From: Rhodoferax sp. WC2427
GTDB lineage: Bacteria > Pseudomonadota > Gammaproteobacteria > Burkholderiales > Burkholderiaceae_C
Assembly: GCF_040822085.1 (NCBI RefSeq)
Contig: NZ_CP162006.1
Location: 186,001 to 250,000 of the forward strand
Reading direction: 5' to 3'
Length of the DNA: 64,000 nt
Position numbers and translations under genes: made by a program. Shown piece after piece: positions 46,887 through 55,846 of the stretch. The notes under the pieces were generated by a model that was not told where the DNA came from, ran no database searches, and saw only the letters and a program-made list of their open reading frames with translations. How positions within the stretch are numbered: position 1 is the first letter of the stretch; each line of letters begins with the position of its first letter.

Positions 46887-48251
46887 ATGGCCACTACCGC
46901 TCCCCCATCCTCACCACGTTTTGTTACAGGTCCATTGTTCCGGCATGTGGCGGTGATGTCTACCACTTCGGCCATCGGGCTGGTGGCGGTGTTTGTCGTG
47001 GATCTGATCAACCTGTTCTACATCTCCCAGCTGGGCCAGCAGGCGATTGCGGCGGCGGTGGGGTTTGCCGGGGTGGTGGGCTTTTTCCATGCGTCGCTGT
47101 GCATCGGGCTGACCATCGGCATCACGGCGGTGGTGGCGCGCACCGTGGGCGCGGGCCGGGCGGCCGATGCCAAGCGCCTGGCCACCTCCAGCCTGCTGCT
47201 GATGGTGCTGCTGGCGGCCCTGATCGGCAGCGGCACCGCGCCGTTTCTGCACCCGCTGCTGGCGGCCCTGGGTGCCACCGGCGAGACCGAGCGCCTGGCC
47301 GCCCGCTACCTGGGCGTGACGGTGCATTCGCTGCCGCTGCTGGGCATCGGCATGGCCTGTTCGGCGCTGCTGCGCTCGGTAGGCGATGCGCGCGGAGCCA
47401 TGTCGGTGACGCTGGGGGCTGCGGTGGTGACCGCCGTGCTGGACCCGATTTTGATCTTCGGCCTGCACATGGGGCTGGACGGCGCGGCGGCTACTGCGGT
47501 GGTGTCGCGCAGCATCCTGGCGGCGGTGGGCCTGCGCGGCGTGCTGCGCCACGGCCTGCTGGGGCGCTGGAACCGGGCGGCCCTGGGCAGCGATGCCAAG
47601 TTGCTGGCGGGTGTGGCGGGCCCGGCGGTGCTGACCAACCTGGCCACCCCCATCAGCGCCGCGTTCGTGACCCACTCCATCGCCCAGTTCGGCGCGTCCG
47701 CCGTGGCCGGGCAGGCCATCATCGACCGCGTGACCCCGGTGGCGTTCGGGCTAATCTACGCGCTCAGCGGCGCGGTTGGCCCCATCCTGGCGCAAAACCT
47801 GGGCGCGGGGCATTTCGACCGGGTGCGCCAGGGCCTGCGCGACAGCCTGCTGTTCATGGTGATCGCTGTGGGCAGTGCCTGGCTGCTGCTGGCGCTGGGG
47901 CAAAACGGGCTGGTCTGGGCCTTCAGCGCGCACGGCGAGGCCGAGCACCTGATCCACATGTTCTGCTCCTGGCTGGCGGCCAGCTTCTTTTTTGCCGGGG
48001 CGCTGTTTGTGGCCAACGCCGCTTTCAACAACCTGGGCAAGCCGCTGTGGTCCACCGGCTTCAACTGGGCCCGCGCCACCTTGGGCACGATCCCGTTCGC
48101 CTGGTGGGGCGCGCAGTTCGGCCCGGTCGGCGTGCTGGCCGGGGCCGCCATCGGCACGGCGATTTTCGGCACGCTGGCGATGGGGGTGGCGTTTCGGTTG
48201 GTGGGGCGGATGGGCTCTGAGGTGGGCCCCGCCGCTACCGGGCGTGGTTGA
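46887..48251 (+). CDS. MATE-family efflux transporter
   Basis: Inner-membrane Na+ or H+ antiporter for drugs or metabolites, 454 aa with about 12 helices in two similar halves. Landmarks are LINLFYISQLGQQAIAAAVG in the first half, TVHSLPLLGIGMACSALLRS, and VTPVAFGLIYALSGAVGPIL with AQNLGAGHFDRVRQG in the second. The start MATTAPPSS at 46887 avoids reading through the repeat upstream. Its last 17 bp overlap the 3' end of the convergent GGDEF-EAL gene. Confidence 0.93.
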   Translation: MATTAPPSSPRFVTGPLFRHVAVMSTTSAIGLVAVFVVDLINLFYISQLGQQAIAAAVGFAGVVGFFHASLCIGLTIGITAVVARTVGAGRAADAKRLATSSLLLMVLLAALIGSGTAPFLHPLLAALGATGETERLAARYLGVTVHSLPLLGIGMACSALLRSVGDARGAMSVTLGAAVVTAVLDPILIFGLHMGLDGAAATAVVSRSILAAVGLRGVLRHGLLGRWNRAALGSDAKLLAGVAGPAVLTNLATPISAAFVTHSIAQFGASAVAGQAIIDRVTPVAFGLIYALSGAVGPILAQNLGAGHFDRVRQGLRDSLLFMVIAVGSAWLLLALGQNGLVWAFSAHGEAEHLIHMFCSWLAASFFFAGALFVANAAFNNLGKPLWSTGFNWARATLGTIPFAWWGAQFGPVGVLAGAAIGTAIFGTLAMGVAFRLVGRMGSEVGPAATGRG

Positions 48252-50832
48252 ACGTCGGGCTCTCTGGCGCGGCGACGGCATCCAACGCCAAGTTGCGTAA
48301 TAACGCCGACAGTGCGGATGCCGGCATGGCTTTGGCGAACAGCCAGCCTTGGTAGGCCTCGCAGCCGTAGGCGCGCAGGAAGTCCAGCTGCGCGTGGGTT
48401 TCCACACCTTCGGCCACCAGGGTCAGCCCGAGGCTTTTGGCCAGGGCGATGATGGCGCGGGAAATCGTCACGTCGTTGCTGTCGTGGGGGATACCGTCCA
48501 TGAAGCTCTTGTCGATCTTCAGCTTGCTCACCGGCAAGGCCTTCAGGTAGGCCAGGGAGGAGTAGCCGGTGCCGAAGTCGTCCAGGGCCACGCTGCAACC
48601 CAGGGCGACCAGCGCCTCCAGCTGCTCGCGCGCCTGCTCTGGGCGGGACATGGCCATGGATTCGGTGATTTCAATGTCCAGCAAATGCGCCGGGGCGCCT
48701 GTGCGTTGCAGCACGCTACGTACCTTTTCAGGCAGGTCCCGCTGGCGAAACTGCTGCGCGGACACGTTTACCGCCACCCGCAGCGGGGTGCCGGCGAGGC
48801 ACCATGCGGCGATCTGGCTGCAGGCGGTTTCTAGCACCCAGTCTGACAGGGGCAGGATCAGGCCGGTGGCCTCGGCCACGGGAATGAAGGTCACAGGCGA
48901 TACCGGGCCCAGCACCGGGTCCTGCCAGCGCAGCAAGGCCTCAGCACCTGCAATTGCGCCGCTCAGAATGTCCACCTGCGGTTGGTAGTGCAGCTCCAGG
49001 GCGCCTTGGGCCATGGCCTCCTTCAGGCGGGTGTGCAGTTGCATGTCCTCGTGCACGCGGCGGTCCATTTCCTGCGAATAACAGGCATAGGTGCCGCGCC
49101 CGGCATGCTTGGCCTGGTACATGGCCAAATCGGCGTAGCGCAGCAGGTTGTCGCTGTCGAGGGCATCGTCGGGGTAAAAGGCCAGGCCCAGGCTGCCGCC
49201 CGAATACACCACCTGGTCCTGCAAGCAGTAAGCGGCCTGCAGCGCGACCAGTAGCTTGTTGGCCACCGTCACGGCCTCGTCCACCTCGGTCAGGTCGGCC
49301 AGGAAGATGGCGAATTCATCCCCGCCCAGGCGCGCCAGCGTGTCATTGTTGCGCAGCACGCTGCGCATACGCACGCCCACCTGTACCAGCAGCACGTCGC
49401 CTGCGGCGTGCCCAAAGCTGTCGTTGATGGTTTTGAAATAGTCCAGGTCCAGAAACAGCACGGCGACGCGCTGGCCGATACGCCCGGCGCGCACCAGGGC
49501 CTGGTCCAGCTGCAGGCGGAACAGCCAGCGGTTGGGCAGGCCGGTCAGTTCGTCGTGCGTAGCCTGGTGGCGCAGCGACTCTTCAAACTTCTTGCGCTCG
49601 GTCAGGTCACGGATGTAGGCAATGGCGTGGTCGGCACCATGGTCCTTCCAGTGGCCCAGGGAAATGTCTACCGGCAGCATGGTGCCATCGCGGCGCATCA
49701 GCTTCAGGTTCATCTGGCCCATGGCGCGCGGGTGGGGTGCCATGAAGTACCCGCGCATGGACTCGGCGTGGCGGGCGCGCAGGTGCGCGGGCAAAAAGAT
49801 GTCTACGTTCTGGCCCACTAGCTCTTCGGAGCGGTAGCCCGAGAGTTGCGCCATCGCCTGGTTGGCGAGCAGGATGCGCCCGGCACCGTCGACCCACAAA
49901 ATGCCGTCGGGCGCGGCGCTCAGTACAAGCTTTTCCCGCATATGCTGCATTTGCAAGCGATCCAGCGGGCGGCGCAGCGATTCGTTGAAAGTGGCGTGGA
50001 ACAGGTACAAATAGGCGCCAATCTTGTACAGGTGGCCCACCGCATTGGCCAGATCCTTGTCATTGGTGCCCAGCCGGGTAAAAAACAGCTCGGAGGCTGC
50101 CGACAAGGCCACGGCAAAGGCCAGTGCCATCGCGCACTCATTGGCCAGGGCGGATCGGCGCAGCCACAGCGCCAGCAGGGTCAGCGCATCCAGTGTGATT
50201 ACCAGCCATTCCAGCCCGATCTTCCAGCCCGTCAGCCCCTGGTGGGGCACAAACAGGGCGGGCACCGCGTCCGGGAACAGCAGACCTACATAGGCAAGCA
50301 TCCCCACCAGCAGCAAAACCCCGGCCAGGACCCGCCGTTTTGTGCCCACGGGCAGGTCCGGCCCTTCCGGCGCCAACACGTACACAAGCAAAGCCAGTGC
50401 CGCCAGCAGGCGTGCCGCCAGCCAGAAGAACATCGATTTTTGCGCGGAGTTGACCGTGATGGCATCCGGCATGCCGCCGTAGCTCATGGTATGCAGGAAA
50501 TCTAGCAAACCCACGCCCAAAAACGCCAGCCCCAGCAGCACCACCGCGCCCCTGCGCGCCGAGAAGACGGCGCGGTAGCCGGTCATGAAGACTAGCATGG
50601 CCACTACCACAGCGAACAGCTCCAGACAGGTATGCCAATACAGGAAGCGCATTGGCTCAATGGCGATGGAGTGCTCGGCATGCGAGACCCACCACAGCAG
50701 CGGCAAGGCCAGAAACAGCAGGATCCAACCGAGGGCGTGCTGTACGGGATGGGTATGGGTAGAAGAACGCATGGTTTCGGCGGCAGAAGGCAAATCAGCG
50801 GGGCCAGGCCCAGCTGCCTGAGGGCTTAGCAT
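48235..50832 (-). CDS. MASE3-PAS-GGDEF-EAL cyclic-di-GMP protein
   Basis: Membrane protein of 865 aa acting on c-di-GMP. About residues 30-285 form a MASE3-type multi-helix sensor (HTCLELFAVVVAMLVFMTGY, LLDFLHTMSYGGMPD, HLYKIGAYLYLFHA). A PAS domain follows (about 295-415). The GGDEF motif is intact (RLGGDEFAIFL, 503-507), so it can be a cyclase. The EAL motif is intact (AEALLRW, 631-633), with NVSAQQF, ITES, DDFGTGYSSLAYLK, KIDKSF and EGVE, so it can also be a phosphodiesterase. Which activity dominates cannot be told. It follows the chemoreceptor gene by 24 bp and is probably co-transcribed with it. Confidence 0.94.
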   Translation of the reverse strand: MLSPQAAGPGPADLPSAAETMRSSTHTHPVQHALGWILLFLALPLLWWVSHAEHSIAIEPMRFLYWHTCLELFAVVVAMLVFMTGYRAVFSARRGAVVLLGLAFLGVGLLDFLHTMSYGGMPDAITVNSAQKSMFFWLAARLLAALALLVYVLAPEGPDLPVGTKRRVLAGVLLLVGMLAYVGLLFPDAVPALFVPHQGLTGWKIGLEWLVITLDALTLLALWLRRSALANECAMALAFAVALSAASELFFTRLGTNDKDLANAVGHLYKIGAYLYLFHATFNESLRRPLDRLQMQHMREKLVLSAAPDGILWVDGAGRILLANQAMAQLSGYRSEELVGQNVDIFLPAHLRARHAESMRGYFMAPHPRAMGQMNLKLMRRDGTMLPVDISLGHWKDHGADHAIAYIRDLTERKKFEESLRHQATHDELTGLPNRWLFRLQLDQALVRAGRIGQRVAVLFLDLDYFKTINDSFGHAAGDVLLVQVGVRMRSVLRNNDTLARLGGDEFAIFLADLTEVDEAVTVANKLLVALQAAYCLQDQVVYSGGSLGLAFYPDDALDSDNLLRYADLAMYQAKHAGRGTYACYSQEMDRRVHEDMQLHTRLKEAMAQGALELHYQPQVDILSGAIAGAEALLRWQDPVLGPVSPVTFIPVAEATGLILPLSDWVLETACSQIAAWCLAGTPLRVAVNVSAQQFRQRDLPEKVRSVLQRTGAPAHLLDIEITESMAMSRPEQAREQLEALVALGCSVALDDFGTGYSSLAYLKALPVSKLKIDKSFMDGIPHDSNDVTISRAIIALAKSLGLTLVAEGVETHAQLDFLRAYGCEAYQGWLFAKAMPASALSALLRNLALDAVAAPESPTFNHAR

Positions 50833-50856
50833 GGTGTGGTCATAGGCACAGCACGT

Positions 50857-52410
50857 TCAGGCGGAAAACACCTGGACTGCGGCCACGAGACGCCGGGTCT
50901 GGTCGCGCATGCTGTCGGCAGCGGCGCTGCTCTGCTCCACCATGGCGGCGTTCTGCTGCGTCATCGCGTCCAGCTGGGATACGGCCTGACCCAGGTGCAC
51001 AAAGCCCTGCGACTGCTCGCGCGATGCGCTGGTGATCTCCGCGATCAAGCCGTGAACGCTGCGAACCTTGCGTTCCACTTCGGTCATGGTCTGGCCCGCG
51101 TCGGCCACCAGTCGGGAGCCGTTTTCCACTTCGGCCTGGGACGCATCGATCAGGGCCTTGATCTCCTTGGCAGCGGCAGCCGAACGCCCGGCCAGGCTGC
51201 GCACCTCGCTGGCCACCACCGCGAAGCCACGCCCCTGCTCACCCGCGCGGGCGGCTTCCACCGCGGCGTTCAGGGCGAGGATATTGGTCTGGAAGGCAAT
51301 GCCGTTGATCAAGCCGCTGATGTCGGCAATCTTGCGGCTGGCCTCGGCAATCAGCGCCATGGTTGACACCACGTTTTCTACCGCCTGTCCGCCCTGGGTG
51401 GCCACTTTGGTGGCGTCCTGCGCCAAGTTGCTGGCCTTTTCCGCTGTGGCAGCGTTGGTCTGCACGGTGGCGATTTGCTGCTCCATGGCAGCGGCAGTTT
51501 GCTCCAGATTGGCGGCGGTTTGCTCGGTGCGGCTGGACAAATCCCGGTTGGCCGAGGCGATGTCGTTGCTGGCGGCCTCGAGGCCCGCCACCTGCGCCTG
51601 GACGTCGGCCACCAGGGACTGCAGATTCAGTCCTGACTGGTGGATAGCGCGCGCCACCATTCCTACATCGTCGCAGCGGTTGAAGTGCAGGTTGTCGGCC
51701 GCTTCCCCACTGGCCACCTGCTGGGCTACCCCGCGTATCTTTCGCAATGGTGTGGTCAGTTGGTTCTCAATGAACGCGTTCACCAGCAGCAGGCAGCTGG
51801 CGATGCAGGCACCCAGCGCCCACGCGTTGCCGCCGCCCGGGCCCGCCATGGCAAGCACCGTCTCCATCACAGCCCCCGCGAGCAGCAAGGGCAGCCGCAC
51901 CCGCCAGGCCGTGGGCAGCACCTGCAGCGCGCTGGTCCAACCCAGCAGGCCGGTGCGTATGAGCAATCCGCGGTGGAATGACCGTGCTGTGGACGTGGAC
52001 GGCACTTCGCGCAGGCTGCGGTACAGCTTTTCGCTGGCGGCCACCTCGGCCCGTGTGGGCTGGGTGCGCACCGACAAATAGCCCACAACCCGGCCGTTGC
52101 GGCGCATCGGGGCTGCGTTGGCGCGGACCCAATAGTGGTCGCCGTCCTTGCGGCGGTTCTTTACCAGGGCGGTCCAGGACTGGCCCTCTTTCAGGCTGCG
52201 CCACATGTCCGCAAAAGCGGCGGCGGGCATATCCGGGTGGCGCACCAGGTTGTGGGCCTGGCCCAGCAATTCGTCGGCGGAAAAACCGCTGGTGCGGATG
52301 AATGCTGCGTTCGCGTAGGCGATATGGCTGGTGGTGTCGGTGGTGGACAGCAGGGTTTCCGTGCCCGGAAAGTGGTATTCGTTTTGCGTGACAGGGCGCA
52401 GGCTGCTCAT
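50857..52410 (-). CDS. Aer-like PAS chemoreceptor
   Basis: Methyl-accepting chemotaxis protein of 517 aa sensing a cytoplasmic cue. The N-terminal PAS (about residues 8-115; [48 protein letters not shown]) is of the Aer type, which binds FAD and reports redox state. Two membrane helices follow (about 170-215), then HAMP and the signalling domain with the hairpin tip [20 protein letters not shown] and [19 protein letters not shown]. No C-terminal NWETF-type pentapeptide is present. The start [12 protein letters not shown] is the usual Aer N-terminus; ATGs 24 and 36 bp further upstream are possible. A 241-bp gene-free gap precedes it. Confidence 0.93.
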   Translation of the reverse strand: MSSLRPVTQNEYHFPGTETLLSTTDTTSHIAYANAAFIRTSGFSADELLGQAHNLVRHPDMPAAAFADMWRSLKEGQSWTALVKNRRKDGDHYWVRANAAPMRRNGRVVGYLSVRTQPTRAEVAASEKLYRSLREVPSTSTARSFHRGLLIRTGLLGWTSALQVLPTAWRVRLPLLLAGAVMETVLAMAGPGGGNAWALGACIASCLLLVNAFIENQLTTPLRKIRGVAQQVASGEAADNLHFNRCDDVGMVARAIHQSGLNLQSLVADVQAQVAGLEAASNDIASANRDLSSRTEQTAANLEQTAAAMEQQIATVQTNAATAEKASNLAQDATKVATQGGQAVENVVSTMALIAEASRKIADISGLINGIAFQTNILALNAAVEAARAGEQGRGFAVVASEVRSLAGRSAAAAKEIKALIDASQAEVENGSRLVADAGQTMTEVERKVRSVHGLIAEITSASREQSQGFVHLGQAVSQLDAMTQQNAAMVEQSSAAADSMRDQTRRLVAAVQVFSA

Positions 52411-52651
52411 GGACGCGCCCCTGTGGTTCGCCATGCGAACACGCAAATAGCGGTGCCACAGAGGGGCTGGAAAGCGCCGGTGTGGCGCAGAGTTTCAGTG
52501 GATGTGAACACGCTTGCCTCGGTCCGGTCGGACAGTCATAGCGACCTGGTGCAGCGCAGTGCGCGCGACCAAGCGGGTTAGCGAGGCGTGTTCGGGGCCT
52601 CTACAGACAAGCCGCGCCGGGGGTAGGGGCGGGCATGCGGGAAACCTATTG

Positions 52652-53320
52652 TTACAGAGCGGGCTTTACCAAGTCAAGGGATTGCCCGCCCGGGCCGGCG
52701 GGGGCGAGCAGGCTCAGGGTGTCGCGGGCACTGGCCAGGGTCTCCGCCAGCTCGGCCAGCTTGCGCTGCTGGGTGCGCGCGGTATCGCGTAGCAGGGTAA
52801 AAGCGTCTTTGCGCTGTAGCCGGTACTCGACCATCAAAATTCCCGTGGCCAGGCTGATCTTGCGCTCTGCGTCCAGTGCTTTTTGCAGCTGCCGGCGGGT
52901 GCTGCGCAAGCCTTGCAGTTCGTTGGCGCGGGCCAGCGCAGCTTCGATTGCGGGCACCAGTTGCTGGGTGTCCAGCGGTTTGACGGCATAGCCCAGCGCG
53001 CCATGGCGGGCAGCTTCTTCGACGATGGCGGTGTCGCTGTAGGCGCTCAGCATCATGAACGGTATATGGTCTAGCGCATGCAGACGCTGGGCCAGCAGCA
53101 GACCGCCCTGGCCGGGCATGGCGACATCGAGTATGGCCAGGTCGGGCCGCTGCCCACTGGCCAACCAGGCTTCGGCCTCCTCTGCCGATTCGGCGGTGGC
53201 AACCAGGTAGCCCGCATCGCGCAAGCCCTTGGCCACCATGGACAGGACCAGGCGGTCGTCGTCGACCAGCAGCAGCAGTTGTTGTTGTTGTTGTTGTTGT
53301 TGTTTGCGGGGTGGCATCAT
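52652..53320 (-). CDS. Response regulator with ANTAR RNA-binding domain
   Basis: Two-domain regulator of 222 aa. The receiver (about residues 12-130) has LLLLVDDDRLV, DLAILDVAMPGQGG and GYAVKPL. The C-terminal ANTAR helices (about 145-200) read ERKISLATGILMVEYRLQRK and DAFTLLRDTARTQQRKLAEL. ANTAR proteins bind paired RNA hairpins and stop transcription termination, as in AmiR, NasR and EutV. The ATG at 53320 overlaps the kinase stop by 4 bp (ATGA); another in-frame ATG is at 53335. The first strand is preceded by eight Gln encoded by a CAA repeat. RNA targets are not obvious in the window. Confidence 0.92.
   Translation of the reverse strand: MMPPRKQQQQQQQQLLLLVDDDRLVLSMVAKGLRDAGYLVATAESAEEAEAWLASGQRPDLAILDVAMPGQGGLLLAQRLHALDHIPFMMLSAYSDTAIVEEAARHGALGYAVKPLDTQQLVPAIEAALARANELQGLRSTRRQLQKALDAERKISLATGILMVEYRLQRKDAFTLLRDTARTQQRKLAELAETLASARDTLSLLAPAGPGGQSLDLVKPAL
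53267..53302. repeat. Trinucleotide repeats at the N-terminus of the ANTAR regulator
   Basis: On the coding (minus) strand eight CAA codons (53279-53302) are followed by four CTG codons (53267-53278). They encode Gln8 and Leu4 directly before the receiver domain. Slippage would change length without breaking frame. Confidence 0.9.
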
Positions 53321-54903
53321 GTTGTCTCGGGGCATGTTGGGTCTTCTTGTTCTAGTCGGATGATGGGGGGCTCCAGTTCCAGCAGGGTGTGCACCTGGTC
53401 GCCGGACTGCTCCCGCCGGATGCGTGCGCCTTGGCGCGGCATCAGGGCGGCGATGAGCTGTAGGCCGCTGTGGTGCGAGGAGCCATGGTCGGCGGGCGGC
53501 AGCACTTGCCCGGCGTTGACAATGTGCACTTGCACTACGTCCGGGCGTGGGCCTTTGCGCAGGCGGATATGCACCCCGTCGGCGTTTTTGCCCCCATGCT
53601 TCACGGCGTTCAGGACCAGCTCGTTGATGACCAGGGCGATGGGTACGGCTTCTTTTTCGGCCACGATGCACGGGTTCCAGGGCTGCGGAATATCCACCGT
53701 GACGGGGGTGTGCCAAAGCTGGCGGATCTCGTCGCCGATCGCGCTAGTGAGCTCACACAGGCGCACTGTCGACATCACGCTGCGGCCTTGCAGGCCGTGG
53801 ATCACGGCGATGCTTTGCACCTGGCCGATCGCCTGGTGGATGGGCACGGCGGTTTCCGGGTGCTGCTGTGCGTACTGGCGCAGGATGCCCATGATGCCTT
53901 GCAAATTGTTCTTGATGCGGTGGTGTACCTCTCGCACCAGAATTTCGCGGTGCGCGGATTCGTTGCGCAGCCGCTGGTGTTCCTGCAGCTGGCTTTCAGA
54001 TGCGTTGCTGAAGATGCCCACCCAGTGGCTGGTGCTGTTGCGCGCGTCTTTGACCGCCGTCAGGCTTACCCGGGCCAGGTAGATGCTGCCGTCCTTGCGC
54101 TGTTGCCAGACGGTGCCCTGCCATTTGCCGCCCATCTGCTCGGTTTCCGCCCAGATATCTTCGTAAAAGCGGGTCGGTTGCTGGTTGGATTGCAGCATGG
54201 AGGGACTGGTGCCCAGTACTTCCGCTTCGCTGTAACCGGTGATCTGGCTGAAGGCCTGGTTGACGCGCAAGATGTGGCGGTTTTTGTCTATCACCATGAT
54301 GCCGTCCTGGCACTCAAACGCAATGGCGGCGATACGCAGCTGCTCTTCGGCCTGTTGGCGGGCGGTGATGTCGGTCGATATGCCGCACAGCGCATGGATA
54401 TCCCCCGCCGCATTGCGCAGCGGCAGCTTGATGGTCATGGTGGTGAAGGTGTGGCCATTGAGCAACTGCAGTTGGGCTTCGTCGATCCGCAGGGTGCGGC
54501 CCTCGCGCAACACCAGGTCGTCGTTGTGGCGCAGCTTGGCTACGCTGTCGGGCTGGAAGAACTGCTCGTCGCCTTGTCCCACCACGTCCTCCATGGATGC
54601 GTGCAGCAAGCTGCGCATGGCCTCGTTGGCAAACAGGTGACGGCCCTGCGCGTCTTTCAGGTACACGTAGGCATCCACGTGTTCCAGCACTTCTGCCAGT
54701 TGGGCCACCGGGGTCAGCTTCGCGCGCAGCCGCCGAGAGGCCACCAGCCAGCCGCAGGCGGTGACGAACATGCCGATGGTGAGGGTGGCCAGCCAGGCAC
54801 GCTGCTGCATTTCGGGGGTTAGCCGGGGCACAACCATCAGGGCTAACGCCCCGATGCCGCCCGCTAAAGTACCCAGCAAGGCATGGAGGGGACGGGGCTT
54901 CAT
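53317..54903 (-). CDS. PAS histidine kinase, HisKA_2/HWE type
   Basis: Membrane-anchored kinase of 528 aa pairing with the ANTAR regulator. Two helices lie in residues 7-55. Two PAS domains follow (about 70-190 and 190-305; AYVYLKDAQGRHLFANEAMR, DGIMVIDKNRHILRVNQAF). The phosphotransfer helix is HisKA_2-like (REVHHRIKNNLQGIMGIL, about 324-341), and the ATPase has VINELVLNAVKHG. Kinases of this class typically partner ANTAR regulators such as EutV. The start MKPRPLHALL at 54903 is chosen over one 165 bp upstream because the longer N-terminus is not protein-like. It is translationally coupled to the regulator gene. Confidence 0.91.
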   Translation of the reverse strand: MKPRPLHALLGTLAGGIGALALMVVPRLTPEMQQRAWLATLTIGMFVTACGWLVASRRLRAKLTPVAQLAEVLEHVDAYVYLKDAQGRHLFANEAMRSLLHASMEDVVGQGDEQFFQPDSVAKLRHNDDLVLREGRTLRIDEAQLQLLNGHTFTTMTIKLPLRNAAGDIHALCGISTDITARQQAEEQLRIAAIAFECQDGIMVIDKNRHILRVNQAFSQITGYSEAEVLGTSPSMLQSNQQPTRFYEDIWAETEQMGGKWQGTVWQQRKDGSIYLARVSLTAVKDARNSTSHWVGIFSNASESQLQEHQRLRNESAHREILVREVHHRIKNNLQGIMGILRQYAQQHPETAVPIHQAIGQVQSIAVIHGLQGRSVMSTVRLCELTSAIGDEIRQLWHTPVTVDIPQPWNPCIVAEKEAVPIALVINELVLNAVKHGGKNADGVHIRLRKGPRPDVVQVHIVNAGQVLPPADHGSSHHSGLQLIAALMPRQGARIRREQSGDQVHTLLELEPPIIRLEQEDPTCPETT

Positions 54904-55104
54904 AGTACGCCGCAAAAGGACGAGGTGGCCATATGCAACTTGGACGGGAGCCAGCGTCCTATCTTCCAATGGCCACAGGGGTCTGCGGTCCACATGCTCT
55001 CTGTCCGAAAGTGTAACAGTGGGCATCTGTGCGGCGGGCGGCGGCAGCAGCACCCAGGGGAGACCCAAAGTGCCTTTTTTTACACTGGTTTTTTTATGGA
55101 AATA

Positions 55105-55145
55105 ATGGCTGTAGCGCTTTATAGATAAGCGTTAAAGGCTATGAA
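55105..55145. repeat. Intergenic palindromic repeat, copy 11
   Basis: TGGCTGTAGCGCTTTATAGA, TAAGCGTTAAAGGCTATGAA. It is a diverged copy with the CGCTT/AAGCG stem and the flanking GGCT arms. Confidence 0.7.
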
Positions 55146-55208
55146 AATAATAATGGCTGAGTCAGCCGTTGCACGCGTTTCCAGGCGCGCTGCCGCCTGC
55201 GTGTTTGC

Positions 55209-55222
55209 TTGATCCACATCAA
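55209..55222. promoter_or_regulatory. FNR/Anr-type box (TTGATCCACATCAA)
   Basis: Exact match to TTGAT-N4-ATCAA. It lies 306 bp upstream of the kinase start on the minus strand and just past the lipocalin stop codon. If functional, it could place the kinase and ANTAR pair under oxygen control. The distance is long, so the call is tentative. Confidence 0.45.
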
Positions 55223-55233
55223 GCCATCCCCGC

Positions 55234-55779
55234 TTAGCTGTCGCTGCGGCTCTGGTCCACCCACACCAGCTGGTCCACCGCAATGCCCAGCGCCTGCGCC
55301 TTGGCCAACAATTGCGCGCGGATGTCGGCGGGCAACTGTTTGTCGCGCGCCAGGATCCACACATAGCTTCGGTCGGCGCCCACTACCATCGCCCAGCGGT
55401 AGGCCGGGTCCAGCGCCACCACGTGGTAGCCGCCGTAGAACGGGCCGAAGAACGACACCTTGAGCGAAGCCGTGTGCGGGTCGCCGGTGAACTTGGCGAT
55501 GCCTTCGGCTTCCTTCCAGGCGTTCTTCTCGCGGCTGAAGCCCCGGTTGATCACCTGCACGCTGCCATCGGCCTGCAGCGTGTAGCGGGCGCTCACATTG
55601 TCCAGCCCGCGCTCAAAGGAATGGTCCAGCCGGGCGATCTCAAACCACTTGCCCGCGTAGCGCGTGGCATCGAACGCCGTGACCGCGGTGATGCCTTCGG
55701 GCACGGCGGTGGAGCAGCCGCCTAGGGCGAGGGCGCAGGCCAGCAGCAGGGGGGCGAAACGGTGAAAAGTGTGTGTCAT
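55234..55779 (-). CDS. blc: Bacterial lipocalin, Blc-like lipoprotein
   Basis: Outer-membrane lipocalin of 181 aa thought to bind fatty acids or lysophospholipids during envelope stress. The lipobox LALGGC follows a short signal peptide. The lipocalin signature GKWFEIARLDHSFERGLDNV is at the first strand. Other family marks are YTLQADGSVQVINRGFS, FFGPFYGGYHVVALD, and WILARDKQLP near the end. The start MTHTFHRF at 55779 is preferred, since the frame upstream is made of repeat sequence. It is probably transcribed separately from marC because a repeat separates them. Confidence 0.93.
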   Translation of the reverse strand: MTHTFHRFAPLLLACALALGGCSTAVPEGITAVTAFDATRYAGKWFEIARLDHSFERGLDNVSARYTLQADGSVQVINRGFSREKNAWKEAEGIAKFTGDPHTASLKVSFFGPFYGGYHVVALDPAYRWAMVVGADRSYVWILARDKQLPADIRAQLLAKAQALGIAVDQLVWVDQSRSDS

Positions 55780-55786
55780 AAAATCT

Positions 55787-55838
55787 ATTAAAAATAGGCC
55801 GCTAGCGCTCATTCCATCAGCACAAGCAGCTACAAAAA
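55787..55838. repeat. Intergenic palindromic repeat, copy 12
   Basis: TTAAAAATAGGCCGCTAGCG, CTCATTCCATCAGCACAAGC, AGCTACAAAAAT. It lies between the lipocalin and MarC genes, both on the minus strand. Confidence 0.83.
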
Positions 55839-55846
55839 TCGCAGCG

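Larger units (their letters stand above)
54904..55233. other. Gene-free region upstream of the HisKA_2 kinase
   Basis: These 330 bp between the lipocalin stop and the kinase start contain an intergenic repeat (55105-55145) and a perfect FNR-type box (55209-55222). I saw no convincing gene, tRNA or strong terminator in the rest. Confidence 0.6.
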
